DNA of 64,000 nucleotides, taken from NCBI RefSeq assembly GCF_022539315.1, contig NC_066314.1:52141180-52205179 (forward strand), read 5' to 3'. Positions 24,054 to 39,000 of the stretch are shown here, piece by piece. The notes under the pieces were generated by a model, which was not told where the DNA came from, searched no databases, and was given only the letters and a program-made list of their open reading frames with translations. Origin of the DNA: Serinus canaria (taxonomy: Eukaryota > Chordata > Aves > Passeriformes > Fringillidae). The translations under genes were made by a program, and so were the position numbers. Numbering within the stretch: position 1 is the first letter of the stretch; the number at the start of each line of letters is the position of its first letter.

Positions 24054-27000
24054 CTGATAATTTAAAATCAGTGTTTACATTAAGACTCTATTGCACCCTT
24101 ATATATCCAAGAAAAGTTCTGGGTTTTTTTTTTTTTTATTATTGTTTAAATTACCTGCTTGCAATAAGTGTGATTGCTGATTGTCTCCATGAGCATAGTG
24201 TAAGATACTACTTGCTTGACAGTAACCTGTTCAGATACAGTAGATATTTATTATACTACATAAAATTTAGAGCTGCAAGCAAGTGTAAAATTATGATCTG
24301 TACAACAACAAAAGGGAGCCAATTGATTTATTTTCCATCATCAAGAAAACTCCTGCCAGAAACTATCCTGAATGCAGAAGAGCTCTTATGCAAAAGAAAA
24401 ATAGGCCTCATGGTAGTCTACAGCAGTTAAACATATTTGCACTTATATCTGCAGAGTGAACATTTAGTGCCCACATATTTATGCATTATATTTGCAACAA
24501 GCAGAATGCTTATATACCCAAACACTTTAATTACAAGTTGTTATGAATTTTAAATTTTAAATTGAAATTTTACTTCTGCCAAGTCCTTTTTATTATTTTG
24601 TTATAGCAACGCAAATGAATCCCTGGTGTAATTTAACTGTGGAAAACCAAAAAAAGCAAGTAAGTTAAAAGAAAGAGTAGAACTTTCTTCTGATCCATGT
24701 GAACTATCTACTGGCAACCTTGAAACTGAGTGTTCTGCGTGAATAGTGCAATCAGCAGAAGCAGTTGCAAGGTTTCTTGTTCTGAACAGCTGCAGTGTTC
24801 CAGTTACGTTCTGGGTGCTTAAACAACACACAGATTACAGCCTTTCCTGATCAGTAAACACACCACCTCTGTTAAGACTGCAAAGAAACAAACAGTTGGG
24901 TTAAATGTCATTGCAACTTGGATTTATCACAAACCACAGCTTAAGGTTCTGTATAGTTAAAGTAACAAAAACTTGCTTCCACATAAGAGACTATCCATAC
25001 AAAACTGCGGAAATTAATTATATATGGAAAGAGTGGTAGTGAAATCAGGGAAAAGATAACATATAAATTTTGATATCCAATACACAAGGTGAACTTCTGG
25101 TTTTCACTTTCTTTTAAAGTAGCCTAGGATAATGTTTATTTATTTATTTTTTTAAATCCCATTTGTGATCCCTCCCACTCAAAACATACAAATACTGCTC
25201 TAGATGAGCACTTTGGAGATAAAAATGACAAGCAAGTTCACTCCAAGAGATAATTTCTATGCTTCAAGAACAGAAACAAGGTCAGTTCATGTTGCAGACA
25301 GCAGCTGTCACCCAAAATCTATCCATGCTACTTTGATGTTTTGTCTGGTTTTCCATAGTTGCAAGGATTTGGAGATCCTCTACAGACAGGCACTGCCATA
25401 ATACCTGGCTGCTGAATTCCACTTGTTCCTGTATGAGAGTCTCCCAGGGCACATGACTGAACAACAGAATGAGCATCACCAGTTCCCAGCTGAGCTCCTG
25501 GAGAGGCAGGGAGAAGACTTAAACATAACAGAAGGTAAAACTCCAGGTAAAACTCTTTGGGATCTAAAATGTGGGGGTTTACCCCCCTCTTCAAGACATT
25601 TTTATCCCCCCTCTTTAAGACATTTTTATTGTGGGTTTTAATTTTTTTTTCCCCAAACCCCCTCATTACAAGTTCAAAGCTCTAGAGGTTTTTGTCTTTC
25701 CAAATTCACTGAACCTCCGACAAAAGGAATACATTTCTGATGTGAAAAGTATAAGTATGCATATATGAATGCATTTTAAAGAGAAAAGAGTGCACATCAT
25801 GGTAATTTTTTTAAAATAAATCTTTTTTGTCTTATACAGGTCCTAAACTTAAAAGAAATAAAAGCTCAAGCACCCTGCTTTAAGGAGTTTTTATTTCAAA
25901 TCTTTAGGAGAACTGTACTGGTTAAGAGCAATAAGGTCCATCTTCCTCCACAATCTGCTTCTAACCTTGACCAAAGCCTACGAATAACATAAAACCAGTA
26001 GATTTCCAGTTCTGCTGTATCCTTTTACATTGAAGAATCTAAGGTGTATATAGTATTTAAGATACACCATGGGTTAATGCAGTCTTAATGCTGTTCTTAT
26101 TTTTTCTTAGTAGAAATAAATTAAATAAATAAATAAATAAATTTAATAGGGATAAATACATTCCAGTAAGCAATCTAATGCCAGTGTTAGAAAGCTTTAC
26201 AAGTTAATAATTCCCACTTGAAAGTTCACAAGTCACTCCTTATTATAAATATAGGATGCTTATACACTTCTAGGACAAAATCATATTCAAATGCTTTTGA
26301 AATCAAATTGTTTGATACTAGTTAAAAAGTAACTTTTGGGGGAGGAAAAACATAGGTGAAAAATATTTGCATATTTGAGATTAAAAAATAATTTAAAGAT
26401 GTCTATATACAAATACTATTAGTGAATAAATTTGAAAACATTTGTGACTTGACCTCAGAATTGTCTTATGAAAGCAGTTCTTTCTTATAATACAAAAAAG
26501 CAAGGGCATTTTAAAAGAAGTTCATGTCATTCAGTCTCAATTATTCTATGTATTGAAAGAATTTGACTGACCTCCTGTACTACCAGAAATGCTTTCTCCT
26601 GGTGAATAGCCCATTAGGCCACCATTTCCATTTCCATTTGGATTAGAAGGCACAGTTGCAAGAAGACCTAAAAAACAAGACAAAATATATAAAAGACAGC
26701 TAGAGAAAAAAGTCAAGTGGAGCTTTCTGTTTTCCTTGTGATAGCAAATTCACCACCCTCACCTTGAGTGGTTTACTTTTATGACAGGAGAATGCCTCTC
26801 TGTCTTGCCTGCTTCTGTTTCTTGCCAAACAATTTTAGTTCACATTTATTTAATTTTTTCTACATCATATTCATGCATAACTTTTCCAATATTCCTTAGT
26901 TACACATACCCAATATGCTGGGTATAAGTGCAACGTATCCCAATTCAACATCCAGTATCTGAACATACTGACTGCTCACACCTTCCTGAGCAGTACAGTG

Positions 27001-30000
27001 TACCTGGTTTAACTCTCAGAGCAAAGGGGAAGAATCCACCAGGGGGCTGGGTTGTTGCCTACTTCTGCAAACAGCATTTGCATATGCAAATACAGTATCA
27101 CTGAAGTTATGAACCATATTAAATTTCTAATCACCAGTACTAAAACTTAACTGTATAAGAATGTATCAGAATGGACAAAAGGCCCAGCTTAACAAAACAC
27201 TTCCAAAGACCCAGAGGAAAAAAAAAATCCAAGCAATATTTGGAGAGGCACTTCCCTTAAACTCTCTCCTTTCTCAGTTACATATAATATTTACTTGGCT
27301 ACAAACCCTGGTCACCACCCTGAGCTTAGAACTGACTCTCACTGCTATGAGACTAAATTATTAAATGCTAGAAGGTGAGAGAAGTTTTAAATAAATAAAT
27401 AAATAAAGCAAATAATCTGTAATCTTACCCAGTCCTCTGTATCGTGAAAGCTGCTGGTAGATCTGTTTCATCCTCTCAATATTCAGACGGCTTGCCTCTG
27501 CATGGTTTACCATTGGTTTGGGGTAATTAACTCCTATAATACACTTTGCAGCCTTCTGGATGCTCTCTGGGGCATTCCAAGGATCATAGATGTATTTTGC
27601 AGGGAAACCTCTAAGTACTGGCAAATAACGTCTTAAAAAAATAACAAAGGGGTAAAAAGGTCATGTTAAGTATAAAGCTGTTCAACAGTTGAAGCAACAC
27701 TCACTGCAATTTCCAGATTGTGAGTTACCTGATATAATCCCCATTTGGGTCAGTTCTTCTGCCAAAACCCACTGGGCAGTAGCAGTGAAAAAACTGTTGA
27801 AAGAACGAACTGCAGGATAGCCACATCCAGCTTCCAGCATTCACACTCCAATCTGCATCAAGTAACAGCTCTTCAAAGACCTTAAGAAATCAGTGCAACA
27901 AGTTAGTCTGGGCATGGCACACCTTCAAGACACCTACTTTTTCAGGATTAGTTCCTGAGTTTCTGATTTAAGCCCCTTCTTACTTGGCAACATTCACAAA
28001 ATGTTCAGTATGCAATTGCAAATGCCTTAATGCCAAACTCAAGAACAAAAGAAAAAATTCAAAATCCTGTAAACAAACTTGTAAACATCTCAGCAAGCTA
28101 CATATTCTTCTTTTTTTTTCCTTTGGGAAAAATAAATCCCCAAAGGATGGCTGGCGTCTCATGGCTTCCAAGCGGCATTTGCTATTTTCGGAAGAATTGC
28201 TTCATCACATCACAGTTGAGTAAGCTTTGCAAACTTCCAGAAAACGGGGAACATACAAAGTACATTTTGAACTCAAATTGCTGGTCTGAATACCTCAACT
28301 TGCACAGCACCTTTCACTATGTGAGGAATCCCAAGAGTAGAATTCAAGAGTTTCAGGGCACCCCAAACATGCAGAAGTTGTGTTCTTGAAGATAATAGTT
28401 AATCTAGCAAGTCACAGTTTTGAGAACACACTCAAATTCCTGGAGGCATTATGAACCACCAAGAACACTGAAGGATGGTGTGACAGAGATAATGAATTCT
28501 GGTCTGAAGACCAAAAAAAAGTCTTCCAAACACTTTGATTCTAACTTGCTACCCCTATTATATATTTTAAAAAAACCAAAAACAACAACAAAAACAAACC
28601 AACCAAACAAACAAACAGACAAAAAAAAAAAAACCCACCCCAAAACATGAGCAAGTTGAAGATTTATGAGGGTTTTACTTTCAATCTGGAGCTCAGTAGC
28701 TGTGAAATATTCAAGTTTCCAGCATTGATTGCTTTTTCATCTTCAACACAGACGGTACTAACTTGTATAAAATAAGTTTATCTGCTCAGTGAGATCACTA
28801 GCAATGCAGGCTGACAAAAAACAGAGCGAAGTCTCATTCTGTGAAGGACAATGCTCAAGGACCTTTTAAAAAAGAGTGCACCTAGAAGCAGTTTTAAGAA
28901 CAGGTACTTATTTAATGCATATTTTTGCAAGTTCTGATTTTCCTTTCAAACTTGCATAAATTCCAAATCAACCATCCTTCTTCATGCTAAGGCACTAAAA
29001 ACTCATCATAGTACTGCCACCCAACTTCAATAAGTATTATTCTTATACAAGGTCTAAATAAGGTAATACCATTAAACAATGATCTCTCAATCTCTTTCTG
29101 CGTATACTCAATAAGGCATTCATTCTACAGTATACACTGAGTAAGTGTTACAAAAGTATCTTTTACTAAATATCTGCAACTACTTGGGAAAAAAGTCTTT
29201 TGAAAAAATAGGATTTATCTTAAAACACTTTCAAAAAACATTTCCAATAGATGGAGACTCATGCAACAAGATCTTTAGACATGAAGTGCACTAGCACACA
29301 ATTGTTCCACTAGATGCTGCCATGTAGTAAGACTTTGGAAGTAACACCACAGGGAATGCCAGATTAACTTTTGCTAGCTATGGAAACTTGAGTTGAACAT
29401 CTTTCCACTGCACAAGTCTGGGGCCTTCATATATCTGTATTATTGCAAAAGTAAGAACAAGCTGCCATGTATCTGTAATTTACAGAGTAATTTACCTGGA
29501 ACATACTGAGTTACCTATGTATGTGCATCCTCAATGTCTGTATTTGGGAACTGCAGAAGTAGCCAAAATTTTTGAAAGGTGTTTGCTTACAACTGATTTG
29601 TTAAGGAAGAAAATTTCATGTGATTATATACATATCAAAATATGGGGTCAAAATCCTGGTGGCAATTAAATTTTTTCAATTTCAAAAATAAAATTGTGTG
29701 ATTCTCAATTTTTCATAGATTATTATTGCTCAGTAAAAGTTATGCTATGCTTCTAAAAATGTAAAATTGATTCAAAGGCTTCATTAGTGAGAATAAATTA
29801 TTCCCTTAATTATTTCAAAAATCTGACATCTTAGAATTGAACTTCAGCATCTTATACTTGCATAAAATTAACTGCATTGAGCCTTCAGCTAAATCGTGTT
29901 GCCTTTACTCACGGTTCTAACACTGGACAAAGTGACAGAAATTGCTGAGAGGACATTCTCAGTTTTTAGTTTTCTCTCTTTTATTCCCATAGTACTTACC

Positions 30001-33000
30001 CTTTGCAAGGAAGCAGATGCAAGATATGAACACAAACTGTTCATACACAGAATGATTGGGGAAAAAAAATTAAATTACAATATTAATATTGTAATTATTT
30101 GTCAAGATTTAGGACGAAACCTCAAATTTGAAAGATCTTCAGACCTATTCTGACTGCAGGAAACATAACATTTCAATAAAAGGGGGCTTTCAAGAAGAAA
30201 AATTTCAGCACACCTGATTTATCCAAACAGATTTAGTTTTGCCCACAGTTTAAGGTTTAAAATTCATCTTACACCACACAGTAACAATTCTAGAATGACC
30301 ACCTGAAACTTTAACAGGCACTTTAAGAAATTCAAGAATAAGAAACAATACCTTCATTCCTTCTTCCCAGCTAATCCAGAGGTCACCTCGAGTCAAAAAG
30401 CAGGCTACAGCATGCCGGGCTAAATGGTGAATCCAACCTTCCTGACGAAGCTGTGTCATAATTGCATCAATCCAAGGGAAACCTGTCCTGCCTTCTGCCC
30501 ATTTGGCCAAAGCCTCAGGATTCTTATCCCATGGAATTTGAACACAGATAGGATTCCCCTCCATTTTATCAAATCGTGGATTGTTAGTTGCCGCTGTGTA
30601 GAAAAATTCACGCCATAACAGCTGGCCATAGAGAGAGAGGGGAGGGGAGCTGTTCTTTTTTACCTGAAAATCACCATTAAAGAAAAACATTTTATTAGGA
30701 GAAGTAGGTGATAACCATGGCATCTAACAACATGGATCCAACTAAACAGAAGTCCTACCTTTTTGTACAGATCCGTTAACTTGAAATAAAAGAGCCGACA
30801 GGACAAACAGCCAAAGCGGAGGTAGGGACTAAGCCCTGTAGGGCTTGCCAGAAGGGAATTTGCATTCATTCGTGGTCTTTCAAAGTTGGCTACCCAAGCC
30901 TTAAAAAAAACAAAACAAAACAAAACCCACACAGCAAAATCAGACTAGAGGCTACACAGCAAGTTAGAAAGGGAGAAAACACACTGTCTGTAACTGAATC
31001 CAAACAGTGGACAGATGGTCAGGTCACCTACGATATACAGGCGTTCCTTTTGAATCAGCAGAACCTCTAGAAGGTAATTCAACTCAATGTAGAAGGCATG
31101 GACTGTCTTCCAGAGCTATCTGTGCCTTTCTTTTAAATACACTGGAAACCTAGACAACTAGCAACACATTAGTTGTCAGAAGAATTCCCCTTCAAAGTTA
31201 TAAAATGTATGGGTTTTTTTAAATAAAATTACTTCAAAAATAAATTTAATTTTTTATAGTCTAGAAGAGTAAAACAGATTGTTTCTAAAATTCATTTCAA
31301 AGATAATTTACTATCATCTTTAAAAAACAAACGATTTGTATCATTGAGGCTTTGAGTTCAAGTTTGTGGGTTTGATTTTTTTCTTTAACACAACTTGCCC
31401 AAATCCCTTCAGGTTTCACAGTGAAGAATAACTATGTTTCCCAGATACAGCAGACTTGCAGTAATCTGAAACACACCTTTCGTTCTAAATGTCTTTCTAA
31501 GCGTGTGAGAGCTTCAGTTTCTCCCCCTGGCCATACTGCAGAAGGCAGACCATCTGTGTCAAAACCTGAAAGACAAATTGAAAAACGGAAATTGCTTTTG
31601 TGCTTATACTGTAAGGCAACAAAATTATAGCATATTGATATCGGACTACTGCATCCTTAGTAAAACCCCAAGTTGGACACCTGAAAAAGTTTGTTTTAAA
31701 ACAGTATGCAACCAAGTCTTCTTGAAGCACATCCAATACCTCTAACTTGCAGCAAAACTCAAATTTTTCCTTTTATATTTACATCAATATACATCACAAA
31801 TGGTCTTACTTCAGTCCCAATTCTTCTGGTTTGTTTTGTTTTTTACATGAAGCAACCCCTCAGATTTTCCAAATGTGCAACATGCAGGCTATCCTAAAAC
31901 CATAACTTTTTTTTAAAATTACTATTAAGAAGCAACAATTGCTTTTGTCATACACAGAATGTTTAAAAACTTTCCCATCAAGGTAAAAGCATGAGTGATA
32001 TCTTCAGAACATTCCTAGATATCACTGATCTCAACTTAAACAACAAATTGTAAATTTGATGATAAACATGTACTTGAGCTGCAAAAGAAAGATAAAAAGA
32101 AAGTAATCAGATTTTTCCCACATCCTCCCACCTGCCCCAAGATTGCACACCAGATGCGTGGGAGAATATGTCTGCCTATAGTTTAACCACTGCATGTGAG
32201 ATCATTGCTTCTTACAAAGGCTTTAAAAACCAAGGTCTGTTTTGTAGGAGTTTGAATGGACTAGACAGGGCAGTAACAGGTTAAACAAAATCTGTCCAGA
32301 CCCTTCTGTTAGCAATTTGGAGGTCATAGCACATTTGCCTGTATTCTAGGATGTGTGGAGAAACAGGAAAGAGATAAGGAGCTTCACAGGACAGCAGCTG
32401 ATACTATTCCTAAATATTACATTTATAGAAATGTAAGACTTCTTTCCCTGCAGAACCTTCTAAAGTAAATTAATTGTCTAATTAATATATTTCTTCAGTA
32501 TATCAAGAAAAGAATGTGGGTTTTTTAACAATAGTTTATTAAATGACAGATAAATTACCTGAAGCACAAAGATACGAAGTGTATTTAATACAAAATGAAG
32601 ACTATTAAAGACTATTAATTAGTAGCTTAATGATCATTTAGTACCCCAAGAAAATGGCTATGCTGTATTACAAGAAGCCAAACAGTAATTAGTATAGTTT
32701 GACCTGATTTGTCATTTACCAGAAAACAACCAAAATTTACAGAGCTGATTACCTTTTTTTGTTCCTTTTGTATGCCATAATTGCATCAGGTTAACAATTA
32801 CCCACTAGCAGGACCTCACTTGTTGTTTTAAGTATTGTGCTTTTAGTGGTAGATTACATCTTACTTGTTTCAAAATGTCAAAGCAATCTCAAAACATACC
32901 CAGCTCTTCAAGTGATGGCACACCGTATTTCTCATCGTGGTCATCAGAAACTGGAGTAGTACATTTTTTCATTACTTCTGGGGTTATAGTCTCCACGGGC

Positions 33001-36000
33001 ATCTCCAGGGGTTCCATTCTACTAATCAGGGTTTGAAATCGCTTGTAAGTAAGAGGAGGCTGTCCTCCATTTAATTCTATTATTCTATATTAAAGAGAAA
33101 GAAAAACAGAAAAGAAGCATATCAGACAACAGTATTTAACAGTTTTTCTTATAAAATATACACACCTATACATACACAGAAATATCTTCTTACCTCCCCC
33201 TCCAGCTTACATAGAATCCCAAATATACATGGTAATTCAGACAGTTAGAACTTTAAATACACCATCCTTCTTTCCCCACTAAGGAGACATATAAACTGTT
33301 TACAACCAAGTCAATTTTCTTCATTCCTGGGTTATAGAAATTCCCTCATGAACAAGGATATAATGAACATGGACAGCTCAAAGCAATGAACAGAACAGAT
33401 CAGTAAAGCAGATAGAGATTCTAGCTACATGCAGAAGTATCCAAGTCACGTACAAGGCTACAGTATTTACATTCAAAGAAATTAACTTTCTCCTTCTGAT
33501 ATTGAGAACTGTAATCAACAATAAAACTATCTTAATATGGGGGGAAATTAACATGTAGCTTATACACACTGACTGCCTAAAAAACACGTTTTGTGTTTTG
33601 CATTGCCATTTTAAATATATCTGAACTCCTGGGAAAAAAAGGAAAACTTCAAAGAAAAATTTACAAAGTGATAGATGGAACCAAATGCTTATTTAGCAGG
33701 GTGTTTGGGTGGGAGAGGGGAAAAAAAGAATTTCCAGTTTGGGATTTAAAAAATTCAGCCATTGGTTTCAAAAAGTAAATACTTCCAATTTCACTGCCCT
33801 CCCATATGTCTAATAGTCTCTTATACATCAGCTTGTAACAGAATAAAATGGGCAGCTACCACAATAAATCACCTAATGTTAAGAGAAGACAAGTTAACTT
33901 GTAACTAGTTTGTTGATTATGTTTCTATAATAGGGAATTAACACCAATCCATTAAATAGATCTGTAGAAATATATAACAAGACATTAAATACGGCAACAC
34001 AGGGATAGCAAACGATCCCCAATTACTTATTGAATAGATAATTGGTAGGAAACAGTTCTTAAAAAAACATAAAGGACTTTCTCATCACTTGTGTACAACA
34101 AGTGAAATGAAGACAAAAAAAACAAAGCAACTAAACAAAATCAGATGTTCTTTGGGAGAAGCTACAGGCATGTTTGAGTAACTTAATGATAAATGACAGC
34201 TAATGAACATAAACATCATTTTCAAAAGAACTCCAAATTAAACTGCATTTCAGATTCAGCTACGTATCTTTTTATGGAGTTTACAGATGGATGAAAGTGA
34301 AACATAAAATAAATTTGTAGTTTTCCTAATGATGAACTGTTTGGTGCGGAAAGTAGCCCACAATATGTAAATAAATACTACATAAAATTCCAAGGGTTTT
34401 TTCCCTCCTTTTTTAAAATCCCAAGGAAAATGGTAACTTACTTGTCCAGGTCATACAATGTATGCGAAATCCGAACAATGACCTCCACTCCTGCTTCACT
34501 AGCCAGCTTCTTGATAGCTGCATCTCTTTCCTTCCCAAATGGTTCAGAATCATATTCAATAGAAAGTTTTGCAATGTTCCATTCCTACAACACAAACCAA
34601 AAGTGTGGTTCTTTAGAAACTCAGCTGCATGATGGAGGGTCAGGGAAAGGAGAGCAGGAAGAACAGAGGCAGAATGGAAAGTCAGCTATTACCTGTGGAT
34701 AGTTATCAGAGATACAGAAAGATCCAAAATATATTAGGCACCCAGAATAACAAAAATAAAGTCCAACTTTTTGGCATCTAAGTAGCTATCAAGCATAAAA
34801 AAGCCTCCATCTGTCCTATTACTGTGGGTGCTCAGTAATGCAATGTGTAATAAACAATTTCCATGCAAATTTTGAAAACTCATCTCTAAATTTAGTATCA
34901 ACATACCTTAAAAGACTCAACAGAAGAGGAAGATGACAAAGGCTGTCTTCTGAACATGGATCAATAGCAGTACCTTGCTCTACACAAAAGCTTTTCATAT
35001 ATGCCTGTCAGCTTTAGCAGCAGAACTGAAATTTGTAGGGAGGGATCGGAAATATTGCCTCACCCTATACCAAACATTTTTCTTTACCTTTTCCAAATCC
35101 CTTCTCCTCACTCAGACAATCTTCAAATTCTTAATTAAAAAAAAAAAAAGAAAGAAGAAAAATGCTATCTTCTACAAAGAGAACGCCTTATGCCTTAAAG
35201 TCTAATATTCTTTATGTCACAGATGCTGTTACCAAGGCCAACAGTCACAGGTGAGGAAAAAGAAGGGAACAAAGGGCTAATTTAGGCTTCTGCAACAGGT
35301 AGGAAATTGGAAAGGTGAAGTATGCACAAGATGATCCTAGAAAGCCACCACGCCAATCAAATACACTTCTAATCCCCCAGAATCTTAATGACTTGATTTA
35401 GTACACCATAGTATTTCAGAGAATTGGATTTACATCAGAGACAAGGGCACTCAATGCTAATCACCTAGGGTGCGATTTCACTTCTGAACTCCAACTCCCT
35501 CCTAGATGAAGCCCAGCCCTGAGGACAGATGATTCCAAGGAGTGCTTTCTCTTTGAAACAAGGCTGGGATCCCGCCATTCTTAAGTCTGCCAAGACTAAC
35601 CCAGAAGGTCTTGAATCCTCAAGGAACTTCCTATGCCATCACAAAACATTAATTTCCCATTTCATAATGCTCTGTAACATAAAACCACTGTCTGATGAGT
35701 TGCAGCAGATACTTTTCTAAACCCTTCTTTCCTCTCACGTTTTGCAAAGTCCATAAAAAAAGAGTGTCCAAGACACAGAGTCAAGTCCCTATGGAAGTCA
35801 AGAAACTCTGAGACAATTCCTCTGTAATGTGAATACACACAGATCACATCAGCATGAGCCAGAGAATTAGAAGAATCAGAGACACAGATAATTTTGCACA
35901 TAATCATCCTGCTGAATGGTTTTAGCAACACTGATGCATTAAAAAAATTAGTGATTGTTTCAATTCTATTTTCTTTACTGAGCCAAGCCCAGAGCTAAAG

Positions 36001-39000
36001 ACAGAAAGCAGACCAGGACAAACTGAAGAGAATGAGGCAAGAATAAGCCAAAACTTAAATTAAATGAAAGAGCCTAAAGGTGTTTGAGGTCTTTTGTAAG
36101 GATAAAGATAGATCAGTGTTCTGCCTTTTGACAGAATTGTTCAGACTGTGAAAAGGAAAGCCTTACCAAGAAACAGCAGTGATACATTCACTAGCAGGAA
36201 ATCCACAGATGCTGGCATCTGTAATAGGGCCCCTGACACCTGATAGGGCTCTACAGAAGTTCCACTATCTCCTAACTTAAGTTAATGACTTAACTGGAGT
36301 TATTTTTCCAAATTTAACTGAACTTATCTTTTCCACATGTGTTCGTTCTTCAGGGTCAGGATCATTGCTCAGCTTTGAGACATTTAATAGGGATGATCTG
36401 AAAAGCTTTGTTCTGTGTTATAAGCCCTTCACTGCACTGCAAGTGTCTGAGGTACAGCTACTGCTCTGGCAAGAGAAGTTGTGAGATATAATTATCAGAC
36501 ATAGATGTATGTTCCAGGTCAACTTCACTCAAAAGTGAAGAAATCCTCAAGAGCTTCAGTGACTTGTTTGAGCATAGAGGATGTAATGAAAAGCCCCTTA
36601 GTGAACCAATATATGATAAAGACACTAACTTGAGGAACCAGAAGACACAGACAGATGTGAATGTTCTTTTTTGATTGCTGTATGCTATTTATCTTACAAG
36701 TTATTTTAATTTTCTTCTCAGCGCTAAAATTAATATTCTAAAAATGTGGAAATCCAATGCTGCCAGGCATAGAAAGATCAGCCTAGCAGCAAAATCTGAA
36801 ACAGGAGCTGTCAAAGTAGCCATTAAAGTATTTAAGAAGACTGCCACAGGTTGCTCAAATCCAAAAGGCAACAGACAATGGGAAAACCTTTGTTTCTACT
36901 TAAATGCAACCAAACTAAGTTTGGCAGACAAATACAATAAGCTTGAATATCTGAGGGGTTGCAAGCAGCAGCTAATGCCACAGTACTCCTCCAGGAAATT
37001 CTTCACTGAGAGGAAAGACGAGTAGAAGTATCATCCAGTTAGCATTTCACAACAAAATCAAAATAATGAAGATGGAAATGTGGTTTGAGTTTTCAGGTTG
37101 GTGTTGAAGACCTGAGAATAAAAATAATGAACATACAACCTCTTTGGAAAAATGGCTATTTCCTTTTACCTCCCCCCCACAGTCTCACTTGTTTCAGTCA
37201 CCTCAATTCAATCATTCTGAAAAAACTCTTCAAATCAATTTGCCAAGTGTTCAGTTTTACAATACTATTATAGTATTACTACCTTAATACACTGTTATCT
37301 ATAGACAACATATTACTATCAGTAGCAATCACTCACAGCTTTAATTCTTTCAGTAAGACCCCCTCCCACCAGAGCCTTAAATTTCTTTGACTAAAATTGC
37401 TTTTTAGTCACACTGTGCTTTTAACAATCTTACTACTAGAAAAAAGCTTATTAAATCACCTCTTATGGCCAAAAAGCAATCACTGCAGATGTTTGGCCTA
37501 AATAAAACATTGCTTTTACAGGTCAGGCTTTGAACATGAATTCATGTGCACAAAACTATATTTCAGTACTACAAAGGGAACCTGTAAAAGAAAATGTAGT
37601 AATATACAGTACCTACCCTAGCAAAACATTTGAAATCATTTCTGTTTCTGGAGAGAAAGAAACAAAAAACAGTAAAGTCTAAAAGCAAAAGCAACTCAGC
37701 TCATTTGGTGAAACGCACATTACAGAGGAAAAATTCAAAACTAACACAAATAACTTTAATAAGAAACTGAAAAAGAATAGATCAGTATTTGCATTAATAA
37801 CTTGCACTGAATGAAACAGTACTAGACATATTCCTAGCTGTAATTAGTTTGTTGGTCATATTTGTGGATAGAAACAACAACTGTGAAGTGGCACTTACCT
37901 TAAAAAGCCTGGGAAAAACATCTGCTGGCTGTCCACGGATAACAAACAAACGTGAATTCAATTTCCGCAGATTGGCATCAAGATCCTCAAGACATTGAAG
38001 CAGGAATCTGCAAGAATTTAGAAGAACATTTATTTTCTGAGGCAAACCAGACAATTTTTCAATAGGAAAATGTAACTAAGAAGAATAATCAATAACAATT
38101 ATCAGACCTTGAGCATTTTGTGCGTATTTTAATGTTGCATGCATGTTCACATCCTAATTACACTTGGCTTACAGTGGTATGACACCATGTAATATCTTCC
38201 ATAATATATAATTCATAAAACCAAACCACACTGTCATTTCAGTTTTTCCCTCAATGTTATTCAGATCTGGAATGGACTAAAACATACTCGAGTCTCAACT
38301 AAAACTACAAGTCTCTTGTCATTCTAAAGACAGAAAAACTCCTACACTACAGAAAAAACCCAACAAAGAGATAATCAGCTGTTGGCACACTGCTCCTAAA
38401 CTTAACCCAAGCCCTTCTTACAACACTGAACTGTTACTAAAAACAGCATACCAGGAGTACACAGTCATGACTATCCCTCTGCCCCTCATTTATAGAAACA
38501 GCCCGCTGTATAACATGTGCATCTTGGCTGTAACTTCTCCAGAATTATTTAATAAGCAAATTAGCACATCAGGAAAAAAAAAAAAAAAAATGGGGGGGGG
38601 AGAATGGGGTGCTGCAAACCTGCAAGTGTTCAAGGGAAACACAAAGTCACACAAAGTCTGCTAAGACAGGTTCACATGCATAAAAATTTATTAATAGATA
38701 TAAAAACTCCCATGGTGAAAGTGGTTAAGTGGTTTGGAGAAGAAATAAAAACAAAAGTAAAGGAAAAAAAAGAACTCTACCTTGCACCCAGCTGGAAAGA
38801 AAAGTGCTGGATGTCCCGAGATGAGTGCCCATCCCCTGGACTCTCTCCAGTCTAACAAGTGGCTCCTTCATAATATTTTTCATGTGGTCAGCAGGTTGAG
38901 GGAAGTGATCCTCTCCCTTCACTCTGCCCTGGTGAGGCCACATCTGGAGTGTTGAGTTCAGTTCTGGGCTCCCTAGCCCAAGAAAGACCAGAAACTACTG

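Noticed and set aside
36675..37025. 116-codon open frame on the plus strand within CRY1 intron 2
   Set aside because: No recognisable domain, AT-rich composition, no upstream promoter or splice context. Probably a chance open stretch.
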